DNA of 64,000 nt from Sipunculus nudus (GCA_026874595.1 CM049309.1:837576-901575), one strand, 5' to 3'; shown: positions 1 through 12,785, numbered from the stretch's first letter. Notes: generated by a model not told the origin, from the letters alone. Translations and numbers: made by a program.

Positions 1-193
1 GATATGGGTAACAGAGACCGTTTTTCTGGTTTCCAAGGAGATTTTTCATGGACCTCTCAGAATCCCAAGTTACAAGGTTCTAGGTCCAGCGGTTACGATT
101 TGTGCCTGGTTAACGGACGGACAGACGGACAGACGGACGACGGACAAAGAGTGATCGTTATAGCTCAGATGACTTTCAGTCAGCTGAGCTAAA
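1..193 (+). repeat. 3' end of hairpin-ended dispersed element (CTCAGCTGA family)
   Basis: Starts inside the module GATATGGGTAACAGAGACC, runs through GGACGGACAGACGG short repeats and ends in the hairpin at 162-190 (AGCTCAGATGACT / AGTCAGCTGAGCT) followed by AAAAA. The same 3' module recurs at 10.6-10.78, 12.6-12.84, 13.8-14.0 and 17.7-17.8 kb. The architecture (3' hairpin, short internal tandem tract, A-rich target) recalls non-autonomous Helitron/Helentron-type elements of bivalves; that class is an inference. Confidence 0.7.
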
Positions 194-610
194 AAACTGG
201 AATCCAAAAGCACATGGCAGCTCCAAGTGAGTCAGCAGCCGGGGACGTTGGGCGCCATTTATGTAGTGGTGTTCTTATTCCAACTGATAATGAACTCCAG
301 CATTGGTTTATTGATGTTTTATTCGCCCCGGCTTGAGAACCAACTGACTAACATGTCCACGAAATCTTGGGACATTAATACGCGCATGCGCACTATAGCT
401 ATAACAATAAACAAAAGAACATATAACATTTAAGCCGCTGTTAACCCTGCTCGACCAGTTTCGATGAATACAGTCCTACCACTACCCTGCCAGGAGATGT
501 CGCCATCAGCACAACACGAAATAATTTACCGGTTCACATGTTAATACTGCTAGAGTCACAAGATGTCGCTACAAATCATTACACCATAAACACAAAGGTG
601 GGGAACCGAT
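194..610. other. gene-free stretch with an NRF1-like palindrome
   Basis: No convincing ORF. It holds a perfect GCGCATGCGCA word at 382-392, which matches the NRF1/EWG binding consensus, in otherwise unremarkable sequence. Confidence 0.4.
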
Positions 611-611
611 C

Positions 612-830
612 CGGAATGGCGCAGTGGTTACAACAGGTGGTCTGTTATGTGAAACATAGGCAAACGCGTGTCTTCAAACCCGTGTGGTGTGAAATGTTTT
701 TTTTACAAACATGTAGTTTTAGCTCAAACATACATTTTTACACTTTTATAACGAACACAGCAATTTTACCGAACATTATAATTAAAAAAATATGTATAAT
801 TTTACATTTCACATATAATTTTCAAACATA
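612..830 (+). mobile_element. tRNA-derived SINE, diverged
   Basis: A perfect RNA polymerase III A-box (TGGCGCAGTGG, 617-627) is followed about 50 bases later by a B-box-like TTCAAACCC (about 673-681). This is the spacing of a tRNA-derived SINE head. The following AT-rich sequence shows no clear tail, so the 3' end is approximate. Confidence 0.5.
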
Positions 831-1214
831 GTTATAGACTGTTTATTTATACCAACCGTTAAGGCACAAATTATAACCAATGTGAAATATAGTCAAATTA
901 TTTTTTTGTATTGTGTTCTTTTAGTAAATGATGTTTTACTGCATGCATGATTACTATAGTTTACACCTTTTTATGTATAAATCAGATGAAAAAAAAAAAA
1001 TTACTCATAGTATTATTTTTCCAATATACATAAAGTTCTGAGGAAGCTGGTTATTTTGATACCCATTTTAACATACTTCTTCAGTATTTATTATTCAATT
1101 ATAATTAATTTTCTTAAAATCATAATGGAGCTGGGACTTAAAAGTTTCTGCAGCATTTGTGTTCCCTTGGAAAATGTCTAAGTCCTATCTTATAGAACAG
1201 TAAGCTCACAGTAA

Positions 1215-1535
1215 ATAAACTTATAACTGACATATAACTGACATATAACTGACATATACAGAACTCCTTCACGTTCACCACCCTTATATCTCCCATACAA
1301 GTCACATATAAATGAAATGTACAGAATGGCCTCATGTGCAACTCCCTTTATAAGTTATAACTGACATATAACAAACATATAACTCCCTTATAACTCACAT
1401 ATAACAATGCCTGACTAAACATATAGCTGCAATATACATATAACTCACATACATAGCATTTATATGGGAAATATATGTCCCTTATAAGGGACATATAAGG
1501 CCCTTATAAGGGACACATAAGGCACATATATGCGA
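1215..1535. repeat. short-unit repeat region (ACATATAACTG, then CTTATAAGGG)
   Basis: Tandem copies of ~12-bp ACATATAACTG at 1228-1260, then scattered ACATATAAC words, ending in overlapping palindromes of CCCTTATAAGGG type at 1485-1520. No coding content. Confidence 0.6.
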
Positions 1536-1799
1536 GTACTTTCCATTTTCGTAGGGGCGTGTAGCCCACGCTGCAGTAACCGCTATACTTAGCTATGATT
1601 GGCTGATAACAGCCAGCCATAAGAGATCATTTTTCTGATTGGCAGATGGGTAGCCATTTTTTATCTGAAATATTCCCAGAATTATCCTCAAGTAGATACG
1701 AATGGTGGCTAGCTTAGCGCCACCGTTTGTCACTGTAAAAGACTATTAGCTCATTTGCTGGTTTCCCAGGCCAGTTGCCTTAGCCTTACACATCGCACA

Positions 1800-2433
1800 C
1801 TCAGCCCTGTCGGCAGATACTACTTTAAAAGGGCAGCCTTTTACAGTTGGTGACCATCCATTAATACGCAGTTTCACTAAAGCGGTGTTTCAAACCAGGC
1901 CTAGTTTCCCTAAATACACTTCTTCATGGAATGTAAAAACACTTCTGGAATATCTGAAAAAGTTGTCTCCAGCAAATAAACTTTCCTTAAAGCAACTCAC
2001 TTTGAAATTAGTAACCTTGTGTTTATTAGTCACTGGTGCAAGATGTCAATCAATTCAGTTAATGGACACAACACACATGACCACAGGAAAATCTTCACAT
2101 AGATTTCACATAATGCAGCTGGTTAAACAGTCCAGACCTGGCCGGGCTCAGCCAGAGCTTGCGCTGCCAGCTTTCCCAGTGGACAGGAGACTCTGTGCTT
2201 TTACGTATATGAAGGAAAATTTGAGAAGGACCAGAGAAATCAGATTAGGTAGTAAATTGTTCATCAATTGGTGTAAACCTCATAAGGGTGTCACAAGTAG
2301 TAGCATTGCATGTTGGACTAAAAATGTCTTAGAAGCAGCTAGTATTGACAGTTCTGTTTTCACAGCGCACAGCACAAATGCACCTGCAACTAGTGCAGCT
2401 CACAAATTTAATTTTCCAATAAAGCAATTATAG
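1800..2433 (+). mobile_element. fossil fragment of a tyrosine-recombinase transposable element (DIRS/Ngaro- or Crypton-like)
   Basis: The translated region resembles the tyrosine recombinase of DIRS-type retrotransposons common in invertebrates: an N-terminal stretch with VGDHPLIRSFTKAVFQTRP, a core with LKLVTLCLLVTGARCQSIQL, and a C-terminal stretch with KPHKGVTSSSIACW and VFTAHST. No reverse transcriptase or RNase H part was seen nearby, so only the recombinase portion remains and the element is broken. The divergence suggests an old insertion. Crypton is the alternative family. Confidence 0.7.
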
Positions 2434-3520
2434 CTTTTCTTTTGGACTTCAGTTTTCTTTCTGGATTGTTACAAGAGCTTTACACTGGACTGTCATTTCT
2501 CGAGAGTATACATTTAAAGAACTTATCATTGTGACGGTGGTGGTATCCAGGTACTGTGCACATTGTTTATTTTACTGTTTAATTGTAACCCTAACCACTG
2601 ACTTCTTTGTTCATTCCCGGCGGCGGCCCCTAAACATTTCACACTGCCTAGTGTTACATAATCTGATTTTTTTATCTCCATTACAAAATTTGTGTTCATC
2701 ACAAATATGTGATCTGTTTATATTAGGTTCTGTAAAATGAATAAAGATGTGCTTTGCACAATAAGTCTGTCAGAAAAGTCAGAAACAAACATTGCTCATT
2801 CCCCCTGCATGAAGATAAGGGCATTTTCCACAGATAATGACACATGCTGGATATTATCATATTGACCCTCTGGCATTACTACCAGATTACTGGTGCCAGA
2901 GTTTCATGACATTTAAGTGTGAGGAACGCATTATAAGGCCTTATGAAGATGCAAATATTTTCTTCAGTCCTGGCAACGCTCCATGGCCACATAAACCAGA
3001 CCAATTGTTACATTTTTTGTGTACTTTCTAATAATACCAAACATGAATGAGAAAAATTCCATTTCAACCTAGCACATTGGTAAACCCCTTGGAGTGTTTT
3101 TTATCAATTTATAACCATATAAACACAAGCATGGCTCGCACAGGTTACAGGACGCAGGCAGCTTGCAGGCAATACAGGAAATGACCCGTGTCCATGGAGA
3201 CGGTGTTTCAGTTTGGGTTGTGAGCTCACATGTATACTATTGTGTAAATTCATTATTTAAGCATAATATTGAGATTATGGGCCACAATATGAATGCAACC
3301 CGATGCAAGACCACTGCGATACATTCCTAGATATAACTTGTATCACGACTCGAGTAGGCTTACCAGCCAAATTATCAGTTTGCCTACTTTGCCTACTGTG
3401 ACGGCTAGCCGGTTATTTACACACACAAGAACTGCACAGTGTTTCATAAGAGAAATAAAGATTGCTGCTAAAAATAAGAGTGAAGAAAGAGTAATTAGCT
3501 TCATTTTCAGTAAATCCTCA
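2434..3520. other. gene-free stretch with one unrecognised ORF
   Basis: AT-rich. An open frame at 2837-3031 (plus) gives a 64-residue peptide containing DYWCQSFMTFKCEERIIRPY and FFSPGNAPWPHKP. It looks protein-like in composition, but I do not recognise it and it has no visible partner. Nothing else was supported. Confidence 0.3.
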
Positions 3521-3526
3521 AAAAAA

Positions 3527-5037
3527 ACAAGAGACCCAGGGGTCTAATGTTCACTCTGTGAATTACTGTGCAATTTGGCAAGTGTTTAAAAAAAATGAAT
3601 GTGAAAATACCATTCATTCCTTTCAAAGTAGACATTGTCCTATTGCACAAGGTAGGTGGTGCCACCTATCTGGTTTATGAGAAAACTTTCCAAGATGACT
3701 GCACATACCAAATTTCAGACCAATACTCCTGAGATATGAGCAATTTTCACCCAAAGCAAATGTATGAATGGACACCACAGGAAAATTATTGCAGATGGCG
3801 CCACCAGTCTTGTTTACGAGATGGAGGTGATGAAGATCTATGGACATGCACAATTTCAACCCAATACACTGAACAAACACTAAGACGATCAGATGGCAAA
3901 TGCAAAGTTGGACACTCCGCAAGAAGTATTGTAGATTGCGCCACCTGTCTGGTTAACAAGAAAACTTTCCTAGATGGATACACATGACAAATTTCAGATC
4001 AATACGTTGAACCACTCCTGAGATTGAGGGTTGTTATATAAAAAAAATCCAGGTTTGTACTGCACAGAAAGGTTCTCCATCATTGTTACCTACAGCTACA
4101 TAGGTGAGGGAACAAGTATGCCAGGTTTTGGAAAGATCAGTCAAAGGGTCCTAGAGGAGACTCTGTTTTTGTGGATTATAACAAATAAATACTTATTGAC
4201 ATATTTTGGATAAAAGCAGAAAACACCATTACAGCCTGCTGAAAGTAGCTAAACAGGTGGCACCACCTGGAGGTCAAAATCATTAAGCAGTCACATGATC
4301 AATATTCCTGTGTAATTTGAAACTGATGGCTGCAGCAGTTCCTAAGATATTTGGTAACAGACAATACATCATGTACAGAAACACATCAACATCTGTAGAT
4401 ATGCCATCTTTAAAATCCCTTGACTGAATTTATACTCAAATTATTCCTCTTCCTCTTATTACTTTATGACTTATCTTGAAAGAAGTGGAAAGTAATATTT
4501 TGTCCCACAGAAAGTAGGTCAACATAGCTGGCGCCACCTGGAGGTCAAAATCATCTGGCAGTCACATGATCAATATTCCTGTGAAATATGAAACTGAAGG
4601 CTGCAACAGTTCCTAAGATATTTGGTTACAGACAATACATCATGTATACATAGAAACACATCTAGCTGTCATATTTTACGATCGACAGAATTTGAAGTTC
4701 CGTAGAGACGCCATCTTGAATATGACTTGACTGAATTTATACTCAAATTATTCCCCTTCCTCTAAGGAACTGTTGACGATGATATGAAGGCCAAAATATT
4801 AATACTTTATGACTTATCTTGAAAGAAGTTGAAAAATCCATTAATCCCGCAGAAAGTAGGTCAACATAGGTGGCGCCACCAAAAGCTTATTTTTGCATGT
4901 CCATCCCATGATCAGTAATTCTGCAAAGTTTCATGAAGGTAGCTGATGTGGCTTTTGAGATAATTGGTAACAGACAGTGGACGGTGGACAGTGGACGGCG
5001 GACGCTGCGCCATGGCATAAGTTCACAGAGTGAACTT
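3527..5037 (+). mobile_element. hairpin-ended dispersed element (GTTCAC family), apparently full length
   Basis: The 5' end is ACAAGAGACCCAGGGGTC (3527-3544) followed by GTTCACTCTGTGAA (3549-3562). The 3' end is the hairpin AAGTTCACAGAGTGAACTT (5019-5037), preceded by short GGACAGTGGACGG repeats and GCGCCATGGCATAAG. Inside are two ~281-bp units, each with a GGTGG(C/T)(G/A)CCACC-type word followed by GGAGGTCAAAATCAT (4269 and 4550). No coding sequence, so it is non-autonomous. The same 3' module occurs inverted at 29.35 and 30.24 kb. Confidence 0.7.
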
Positions 5038-5179
5038 AAAAGAGTGATTTGGCAGGCCTGGAGTAATAATAATCTAAAACATTGTTACACATTACAGGGA
5101 ATTTCTTGAGGTTCTATTTTGCCTTTGAGGCATTGGTCAGGTTTAAAGTCATGACCTTCTCTGAACTGGTGATCCTTAC

Positions 5180-5318
5180 CACATATTGCACATGTTCCTC
5201 AGATTCTTGCACGGACTTGGGGAGGTGCTGGGAACACACCGAGTTCCACTGGTTCTGTCTGTTCCTGGTTGCTTTGCAAGCCAGCATCTCAGTAACTGTC
5301 ATGTTGGCTGATGTTTGG
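5180..5318 (-). CDS. possible downstream exon or pseudogene remnant, unrecognised
   Basis: A minus-strand open segment with a GTAAGG donor (5174-5179) contains MTVTEMLACKATRNRQNQW and CSQHLPKSVQESEEHVQYV. One acceptor choice (before 5318) puts it in phase with the candidate exon at 6028-6184, but that acceptor has a poor pyrimidine tract. Past the donor the same frame continues to a stop at about 5115. An overlapping frame has a CAICGKDHQF stretch that looks finger-like. A decayed gene is as likely as a live one. Confidence 0.22.
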
Positions 5319-6027
5319 CTTTATGGCTCTCCAAGCAAGCTGTGTAGCGTTGTTGAATAACCGACTATTTAAATTTATCTTATCATAATAAACTTTAAAT
5401 TTTCTGTATACATGAAAATCTGAATGAAATATGAAAGGTTACATTTGAAGATAATTACAACATTAATTCAAAATTCCAGATCTATTTAAAACAAATATTA
5501 TATTTGTGCTGTATTAAAAAGTCCCCATTCAAAAAGATTTTACATCAGTTTGACCTATTATAATTATTAAAAACACTTGTTTATCCTCCAAAATGTGAAT
5601 TATCTTAAATCAAAACTTTTCCTGTTGAGGTTTTTATCACTTGAAACTTATCTTTAAATATAAACTTGCATTTGATGTTCCCAAATATAAAATCAGACCT
5701 CAAGATAAACATTTCTCTTGTTCCTGGCAATGCTTAAATTTATCCCTGGTGTTTTTATCAGTGTTTTTCATTCATCATATGCATATTAGAAATACCGGTA
5801 TTGGTGTATTTCATTTATTAAAGATTGAACCCTGCAAAATTTCCTTTGTAAGAAAGTTTCATATGAGCTATTTTACATTTTGTTTTTCTATTAATGTGAC
5901 AATATTTAAATATAAAATGAACGCATAACTCCTTTATCTTACCCTTATATCAATATATATATACTGGAATATTTAAGCATAATGCACTCTCATTGTCAGT
6001 TTTAAGCATTTTATTTTCAAATTTTAC

Positions 6028-6184
6028 CTGGGTATCTGTTTGCCCTGCTGGTAAGACAATGTGATGATACATATCCTGGTCCAACCTGCAGGAACTTTGT
6101 CTGTAGATGGCGCCAAGATACCGTCAACAGCATCTTCCTCCAGAGTAGACCAGCAACTGATCACGCCTGCCCCCTGGTGGCCAA
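6028..6184 (-). CDS. possible internal coding exon, unrecognised
   Basis: On the minus strand an acceptor GTGTTGCAG (6185-6193) and a donor GTAAAA (6022-6027) bracket 157 bases that stay open in one frame (phase 2 to phase 2). The peptide begins GHQGAGVISCWSTLEEDAVD and continues with PAGWTRICIITLSYQQGKQI. Composition and splice signals are exon-like, but I do not recognise the family. The CTCF-like word at 6167-6182 lies inside it, so it could instead be regulatory DNA with chance openness. Confidence 0.28.
6167..6182 (-). promoter_or_regulatory. CTCF-like motif
   Basis: The minus strand reads GGCCACCAGGGGGCAG, an excellent match to the core CTCF consensus CCACCAGGGGGC. CTCF is conserved in molluscs; occupancy is unknown. 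Confidence 0.35.
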
Positions 6185-6400
6185 CTGCAACACCTTTCAG
6201 TTATCATCTGGAACCTTTTATGAATTTCAAAGATATCATCAAGGAAGTATTCAAAAACATCTGCTGTTGTTTCAAACTTTTTTCTGAATCCTTAATGCTG
6301 ATACATGAAACTTTCTTATGATTATGTAGGATTAAATATAAGCTCTTGTAACCAAAACAGTACGTTATTCCCCTGTAGTTCATTTTGCTCTCTCTCTTTC

Positions 6401-6431
<31 letters not shown>
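6401..6431. repeat. (CA)n microsatellite
   Basis: About 15 CA dinucleotides preceded by a short CT-rich run. Confidence 0.95.
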
Positions 6432-6433
<2 letters not shown>

Positions 6434-6923
6434 ATTTGGTTCATACAGAAATACAGATACATGCAACAGCTGACAACCCTTACCAACATGTACACATAAG
6501 GATAAATATGTTAAAGACCTGATATAAACACCAACCTTTATGGATATACACAAAGAACTTTCATAACTCAAAATAAAAAGAGCACTGCAAACATGCATAA
6601 TACGCTCATTTTGGATCTGGTGACTTGTGACCTCATTAAATATGCATTGGTTTTTGTTTTTGAACATGTAATTCACGAGAGAAACTATTGGTAAATATGT
6701 ATGAGCTTCATGTAAATCCAAAGGATTTTTCTAAGTCACCAAGGTACCTCAAAAGTGCGGTGACCTCTGACCTCATTAAATATGCCTGAATTTTGATGAG
6801 AGTGTAAATCAGGTGAGATAGTCTTTTGGTTAATACTATAAATTCAGAAATTTTAGTAGGGATTTTATTTTTTGTGGTTTTCAAAGATCAAGGTTTCCAC
6901 AAATTCAAGATTCCAACGATAAA

Positions 6924-8026
6924 ACAAGGGACCCATGGGTCACATCGCTCAGCTGAATTTTGGAAAATATTAGTAACTGCAAAATATTTTTATTTCTTTT
7001 GGTTTTTCATGTATATTATCATTTGAAAAGCTACAAGGAAATGGCCCTGCAAAAACGAAACTGTAAATCACAGGATAATGGACAAGAGCTAAACCATTTA
7101 AGTGATGCACCAAGGGATACAAGTGACCCATGAGTCATGACGCTCAGCTGACTGACATGTTGATAATTAATGTCCTTGCACAGACAACCAATTAAAATAG
7201 GTGGCATCATTGTTCATGCATATTAGCTTAAGTACATCAAGACACATAAGCACAACAAATTTGATGACAATCCAACCAGCCTTTCATGAGGAATCTGGCA
7301 ATTTGTGTGTATTTTGCATTATTTCTGGGGTGCTCAAACATACCCCAAAACTCGTAGAATATAGGTCACTGTGACCCAATTTCATGTTTTGGAGAGAACT
7401 TCTGAGGAACTCTCAGGATGTCAAGTTAGAAGGTTCTGGGCCCCTTGGTTATGATTTATGCCCTACTTTAGTATCAAATTTTCAATTATTCTGGGGGTAC
7501 TTCTGAGCCCCATAGCTCGGACAATATGGGCGACAGAGACCTAATTTCAGATTTCCAAGGAGACTTTTCAACGGCCTCCCAGCATGTCATAAAGTAGATT
7601 CAAGGTCTAGTCGTTACGATTTGTGCCCTATTAATGACCGCATCTTTAAAGGTCACAAAATTAGATAAAACAAGGGACCCATGGGTCACGGCGCTCAGCT
7701 GTTATATATGATAAAAAATTTGATTCAGGAAAGAGACACATGCTTGTTTTGTGTGGTAATAAATATAAGCTTTATTATGAGTTGTCGGTGTTTAGCTTAT
7801 GTATGATTTTGATAGTATCTTTGGAGGCAGGGGAGAGGATTGATTTCATTTATTTCATTAACAAATGGAGTGCTATTGTCACACAGATTTTGACTTGGCC
7901 ATATATCTTACAAGCAGCACATATTATAAAAGAGTTTAACTATTTATTTAAATTTAATAACAAATATTGTGCAAATATAATTTTTATTAAAAAACAAGGG
8001 ACCCATGGGTCACGGCGCTCAGCTGA
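6924..8026 (+). mobile_element. cluster of 5' ends of the CTCAGCTGA dispersed family
   Basis: The 5' motif ACAAGGGACCCATGGGTC followed by GCTCAGCTG occurs at 6924, 7670 and 7994, with a degenerate copy at 7121. A further copy begins at 9585. All point the same way, and no 3' hairpin intervenes before 10.75 kb. The spaces hold internal modules of the family (for example 7.48-7.62 kb, with TGGGCGACAGAGACC). They look like nested or truncated insertions. Confidence 0.6.
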
Positions 8027-8504
8027 TCGTGATTGGACTATAAATGTTTCTCCACTGTGATACTATATCAAGTCGATAAAGCTTATGAATATAATGGACA
8101 TGTTGGGCTATTATAAAGGAATGTAATGTAATATGTGGGTAAATGATAAATGAAATTACCTGACTGGTTGATTAATAGAGTAAAATATAGTGGTTTATTT
8201 TTTATTTATTTAGGAGGGGTTGAAAAATGTGATATATTTGAGCAAATATGAATGCAATGACAGCAGTAATAAGCAGTAGTAGAATGATGATAAGGCTGTT
8301 TGTTGAAGGATGTAAAGTGTATGGTAGTCTGCAGGCTTTCAATTTGACAGATATGATGTTATGATTAACTATGCTGATGAAGTGATTTATGAATTTGTGA
8401 CTGTATGAAACAATATCTCTTTAGTCTTGACAAGGTACATTATTGTGATGCCCACTATGTCTACATATTACACAATATTGACATAATTTCTGGCATGTAC
8501 CAGG

Positions 8505-9260
8505 AAAAAATCAAGAAAGCTATCCAGGATGTATACGCATGCCGAATTACAGGTAATTTGGTCAAACCACTGCAGAGATATGAGTGATTTTAACCCAAGG
8601 CAGACAAACAGATGGACACTGTGAAAAAATGGGTGCAGGTGGGGCCACCATTTTTGTGTATGTTATAAAGCTATCCAAGGGCTACATTTGTGTAAAAAAT
8701 TTTCCTGATTGGTCAAATGGTTCCAAAGATATAAGCAATAATGTCTGCAGCGTGAACGTGAATGTAGGTGGCGCCACTTGTCATAAAATCAAGAAAGCTA
8801 TCCAGGATGTATACGCATGCCAAATTACAGGTAATTTGGTCAAACCACTGCAGAGATATGAGTGATTTTAACCCAAGGCAGACAAACAGATGGACACTGA
8901 GCAAAAATGGGTGCAGGTGGCCCCACCATTTTTGTGTATGTTATAAAGCTATCCAAGGGCTACATTTGTGTAAAAAAAATTACCGATTGGTTGAACGAGT
9001 CCGGAGATAGAAGCATGGATGTCTACAGCATGAATGTGAATGTAGGTGGCGCCACCTGTCATAAAATCAAGAAAGCTATGCGGGATGTATACGCATGCCG
9101 AATTTCAGGTAATTTGGTCAAACCACTGCAGAGATATGAGTGATTTTAACCTAAGGCAGACAAACAGATGGACGCTGTGCAAAAATGGGTGCAGATGGTG
9201 CCACCATTTTTGTGTATGTTATAAAGCTATCCAAGGGCTACATTTGAAGGTTCCAATTTT
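8505..9260 (+). repeat. 278-bp tandem repeat, ~2.7 copies
   Basis: The word TCAAGAAAGCTAT recurs at 8511, 8789 and 9067 (exactly 278 bp apart). Each unit includes ATGGGTGCAG(G/A)TGG and ends near GGTGGCGCCAC(C/T)TGTCATAAA. The units diverge by only a few percent. Short open frames here (for example 8584-8865) are shadows of the repeat. Confidence 0.9.
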
Positions 9261-9584
9261 ATATTTTTGCCAATATTTAAAAACATTTAACAGATTTTTT
9301 TATCTAATTTTTGTTATACAATTAAATTTTGAAGTTGTATTACTGAAAAAAAGTCCCTACCTTTAACACTTTTGGTCTTAAGTGACCAAATTTCTTTCCT
9401 GATTTTTTTACAAAGTCCATTATGTTTTGGCCCATAACTTTTTTAAATTAAATAATACTGACTTAATTTCTGACATGTACATAGGAACTATATAGAGGAA
9501 TATTTATGGTAAATATGAAGAAAACCAGATGAGTGGTTTTGATATTAGACAGTCCTGAAGTGTGAAAATAGATTTCTAATAAAA

Positions 9585-12500
9585 ACAAGTGACCCAGGGG
9601 TCATGATGCTCAGCTGACCAGGAAGACATTGACAAAAGTAATTTTATCATCTGAATGTCAAATTTGAATGAAATACTTTTTCCAAACTAGACCTTTTGTA
9701 CAAAATCATCCAATATTCATTGGGGTACTTGGGAGCTCTGTAGCATGAAGGATATGGGTAACAGACACCTATTTTCAAGGTTTACAAGATATGACTTTTC
9801 AGGGGTCTCCCAGCATGTCAAAAAATAAAATTCTAGGTCCAGTTATTATGATTTGTGCCCTGTTAACAAATCCAAATGTTTATTCTGGGGGGTATTTCAA
9901 AGCCGCATAGGATGAAGGATATGGGTAACAGAGATGTAATTTCAGGTGCACAAGGAGACTTTTCAGGGGCCTCCCAGCATATCAAGAAAGGAGATTCTAG
10001 GTCAAGTCATTATAATTTGTGCTCTGTTAACAGATGACCAAATCTTTATTCTGGGGAGTACTTCGGAGCCCCAGAGCATGAAGGATATGGGTAACAGGGA
10101 CCTTATTTCGGGATAACATGTAGACCTTTTATGGGCTTCCCTGGAGGTGAGGACAGAAGATTCTAGGTCCAGTCATTATGATTTGTGCCCTGTTAATATA
10201 TGACCAAATCTTGATTCTGGGGGGTACTTCAGGGCCCCATAGCTCACAGAATATGGGTAACAGGGACCTTATTTCGGGTTTCCATGTAGACCTTTTATGG
10301 GCTTCCCTGGAGGTGAGGACAGAAGATTCTAGGTCCAGTCATTATGATTTGTGCCCTGTTTACAGATGACCAAATGTTTAAAGATCACAAAAGTAGAGAA
10401 AAAAAATCGTAAAAAATAAAAAAAAATATAGGTGGCGCCACCAATCTCCAGAAATTGATGAAACACTCCATGATCAATATCCATGCTAAGAATCATGGTG
10501 ATTAATGCATAAGTTATTCAGATACTTGAGCTTTTGTATTAAATTTTGCATTATTCTGGGGGGTACTTCAGAACCCCATAGCTCAAAGAATATAGGTCAC
10601 AGTGACCTAATTTCAGGTTTACAAGGAGAATTTCCATAGTCCTCCCAGGATTTCAAGTAAGAAGATTCCCGGTCTAGCGGTTACGATTTGTGCCCTGTTA
10701 ACAGACAGACGCCTGGATGGCCGGACGGACGACGGACAAAAGGTGATCCCTACAGCTCAGATGACTTTCAGTCAGCTGAGCTAAAAATTGAAAAAATACA
10801 GGTGGCGCCACCAGAATGCAGAAACTGATGAAACATTTCATGATCAATATCCATGCAAAGAATCATGGTGATCAATATAATAATTGTTCAGATACTTGAG
10901 CTTTTGTATCAAATTTTCCATTATTCTGGGGGGTTCTTCGGAGCCCCATAGCTCAGAGGTTATGGGTAACAGAGACCTAATTTCAAGTTTTTAAGGAAAC
11001 TTTTCATGGGCCTCTCAGGATGTCAAGAGAGAAGATTCTAGGTCCAGTTGTTACAATTTGTGCCATGTTAACAGATGACCGCATCTTATGAGGTCTCAAA
11101 AATAGAGAAAAAAATTCGTAAAAATAAAAAAAATACAGGTGGCGCCACCATACTGCAGAAACTGATGACACATTCCATGATCAATATCCATGCAAAGAAT
11201 CATGGTGATCACTGCAATAATTGTTTAGATACTTGAGGTTTTGTATCAAATTGTCCATTATTCTGAGGGATACTTCAGATGACTTACAGTCAGCTGAGCT
11301 AAAAACACTAAATGGTCAATATCCATGCAAAGAATCATGATGATCTCCGTATTAGTTGTTCAGATACTTCAGCTTTTGTATCAAATTGTCCATTATTCTG
11401 AGGGATACTTCAGAGTCCTATAGCTTGAAGGATATGGGTAACAGAGACCTAATTTCAAGTTTCCACAGGCACTCTTCATGGGCCTCCTTGCATGACAAGA
11501 ATGAAGTTTCTAGGTCCAGTTGTTGCAATTTGTACCCTCTTGATAGATAACATAGGTGGCTCCACCAGTCTGCAGGAACTGATGGAACATCTCATAATCA
11601 ATATGTTTGCCAAAAATCATGACCATCAGTGATGTAGTTATTGAGATATTGAAATTTTTGTGTGAAATTTTTGACTACTCTGGGGGGGTACTTTGGGGCC
11701 CCATTGCTCGAAGGATATGGGTAACAGAGACCTAATTTCTGGTTTCCATGGAGACTTTTCATAGGTCTTCTAGTGTGTTGAGAATGAAGATTCTAGGTCC
11801 AGTCGTTACTATTTGTGCCATGCTTACAGATGACAGCATCCTTAAAGGTCTCAAAAATAGAGGAAAAAATCGTAAAAAATCAAACAATACAGGTGGCGCC
11901 ACAAGTCTGCAGGAACTGATGGAACATTTCATAATCAATAGCTTCATAGCTTGAAGAATATGGGTAACAGAGACATAATTTCTGGTTTCCATGGAGACTT
12001 TTCATAGGTCTCTCAGTGTGTTAAGAATGAAGATTCTAGGTCCAGTCTTTATGATTTGTGCCTTGTGAACAGATGTTTACATTTTGAAAGGTCTCAAAAA
12101 TAGAGAAAAAAATTCGTAAAAAATTGAACGATACAAGTGGCGCCACCAGTCTGCAGGAAGTGATGGAACATCTCATGATCAATATATATGACAAAAATCA
12201 TGACCATCAGTCAAGTATTTAATGAGTTATTGAAGTTTTTGTTTGAAATTTTTTACTTTTCTGGGGGTAGTTTGGGGCCCCATAGCTGGAAGGATATGGG
12301 TAACAGAGACCTAATTTCTGGTTTCCATGGAGACTTTTCATAGGTCTCTCAGTGTGTCGAGAATGAAGATTCTAAGTCCAGTCATTACGATTTGTGCCTT
12401 GTTAACAGATGTTCACATTTTTAAAGGTCTCAAAAATAGAGAAAAAAATTCGTAAAAAATCGAAAAATACAGGTGGCGCCACCAGTCTTCAGTAAAACTG

Positions 12501-12750
12501 ATGGAACCTCTCATAATCAATATGTATGCCAGAAATCATGACCATCAGTCAAGTTGTTAATGAGATATTGAAGTTTTTGTATGAAATTTTGGACTTTTCT
12601 GGGGGGTACTTTGGGGCCCCATAGCTCGAAGATATGGGTAACAGAGACCTAATTTCTGGTTTCCAAGGAGATTTTTCATGGACCTCCCAGGATGTCAAGT
12701 AAGAAGATTCCAGTTCTAGCGGTTACCATTTGTGCCTGGTTAAAGGACAG

Positions 12751-12785
<35 letters not shown>

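Noticed and set aside
8405-9366. Several ~90-residue frames with KAIQDVYACRITGNLVKPLQ
   Set aside because: Shadows of a 278-bp tandem repeat that recurs in non-coding dispersed elements.
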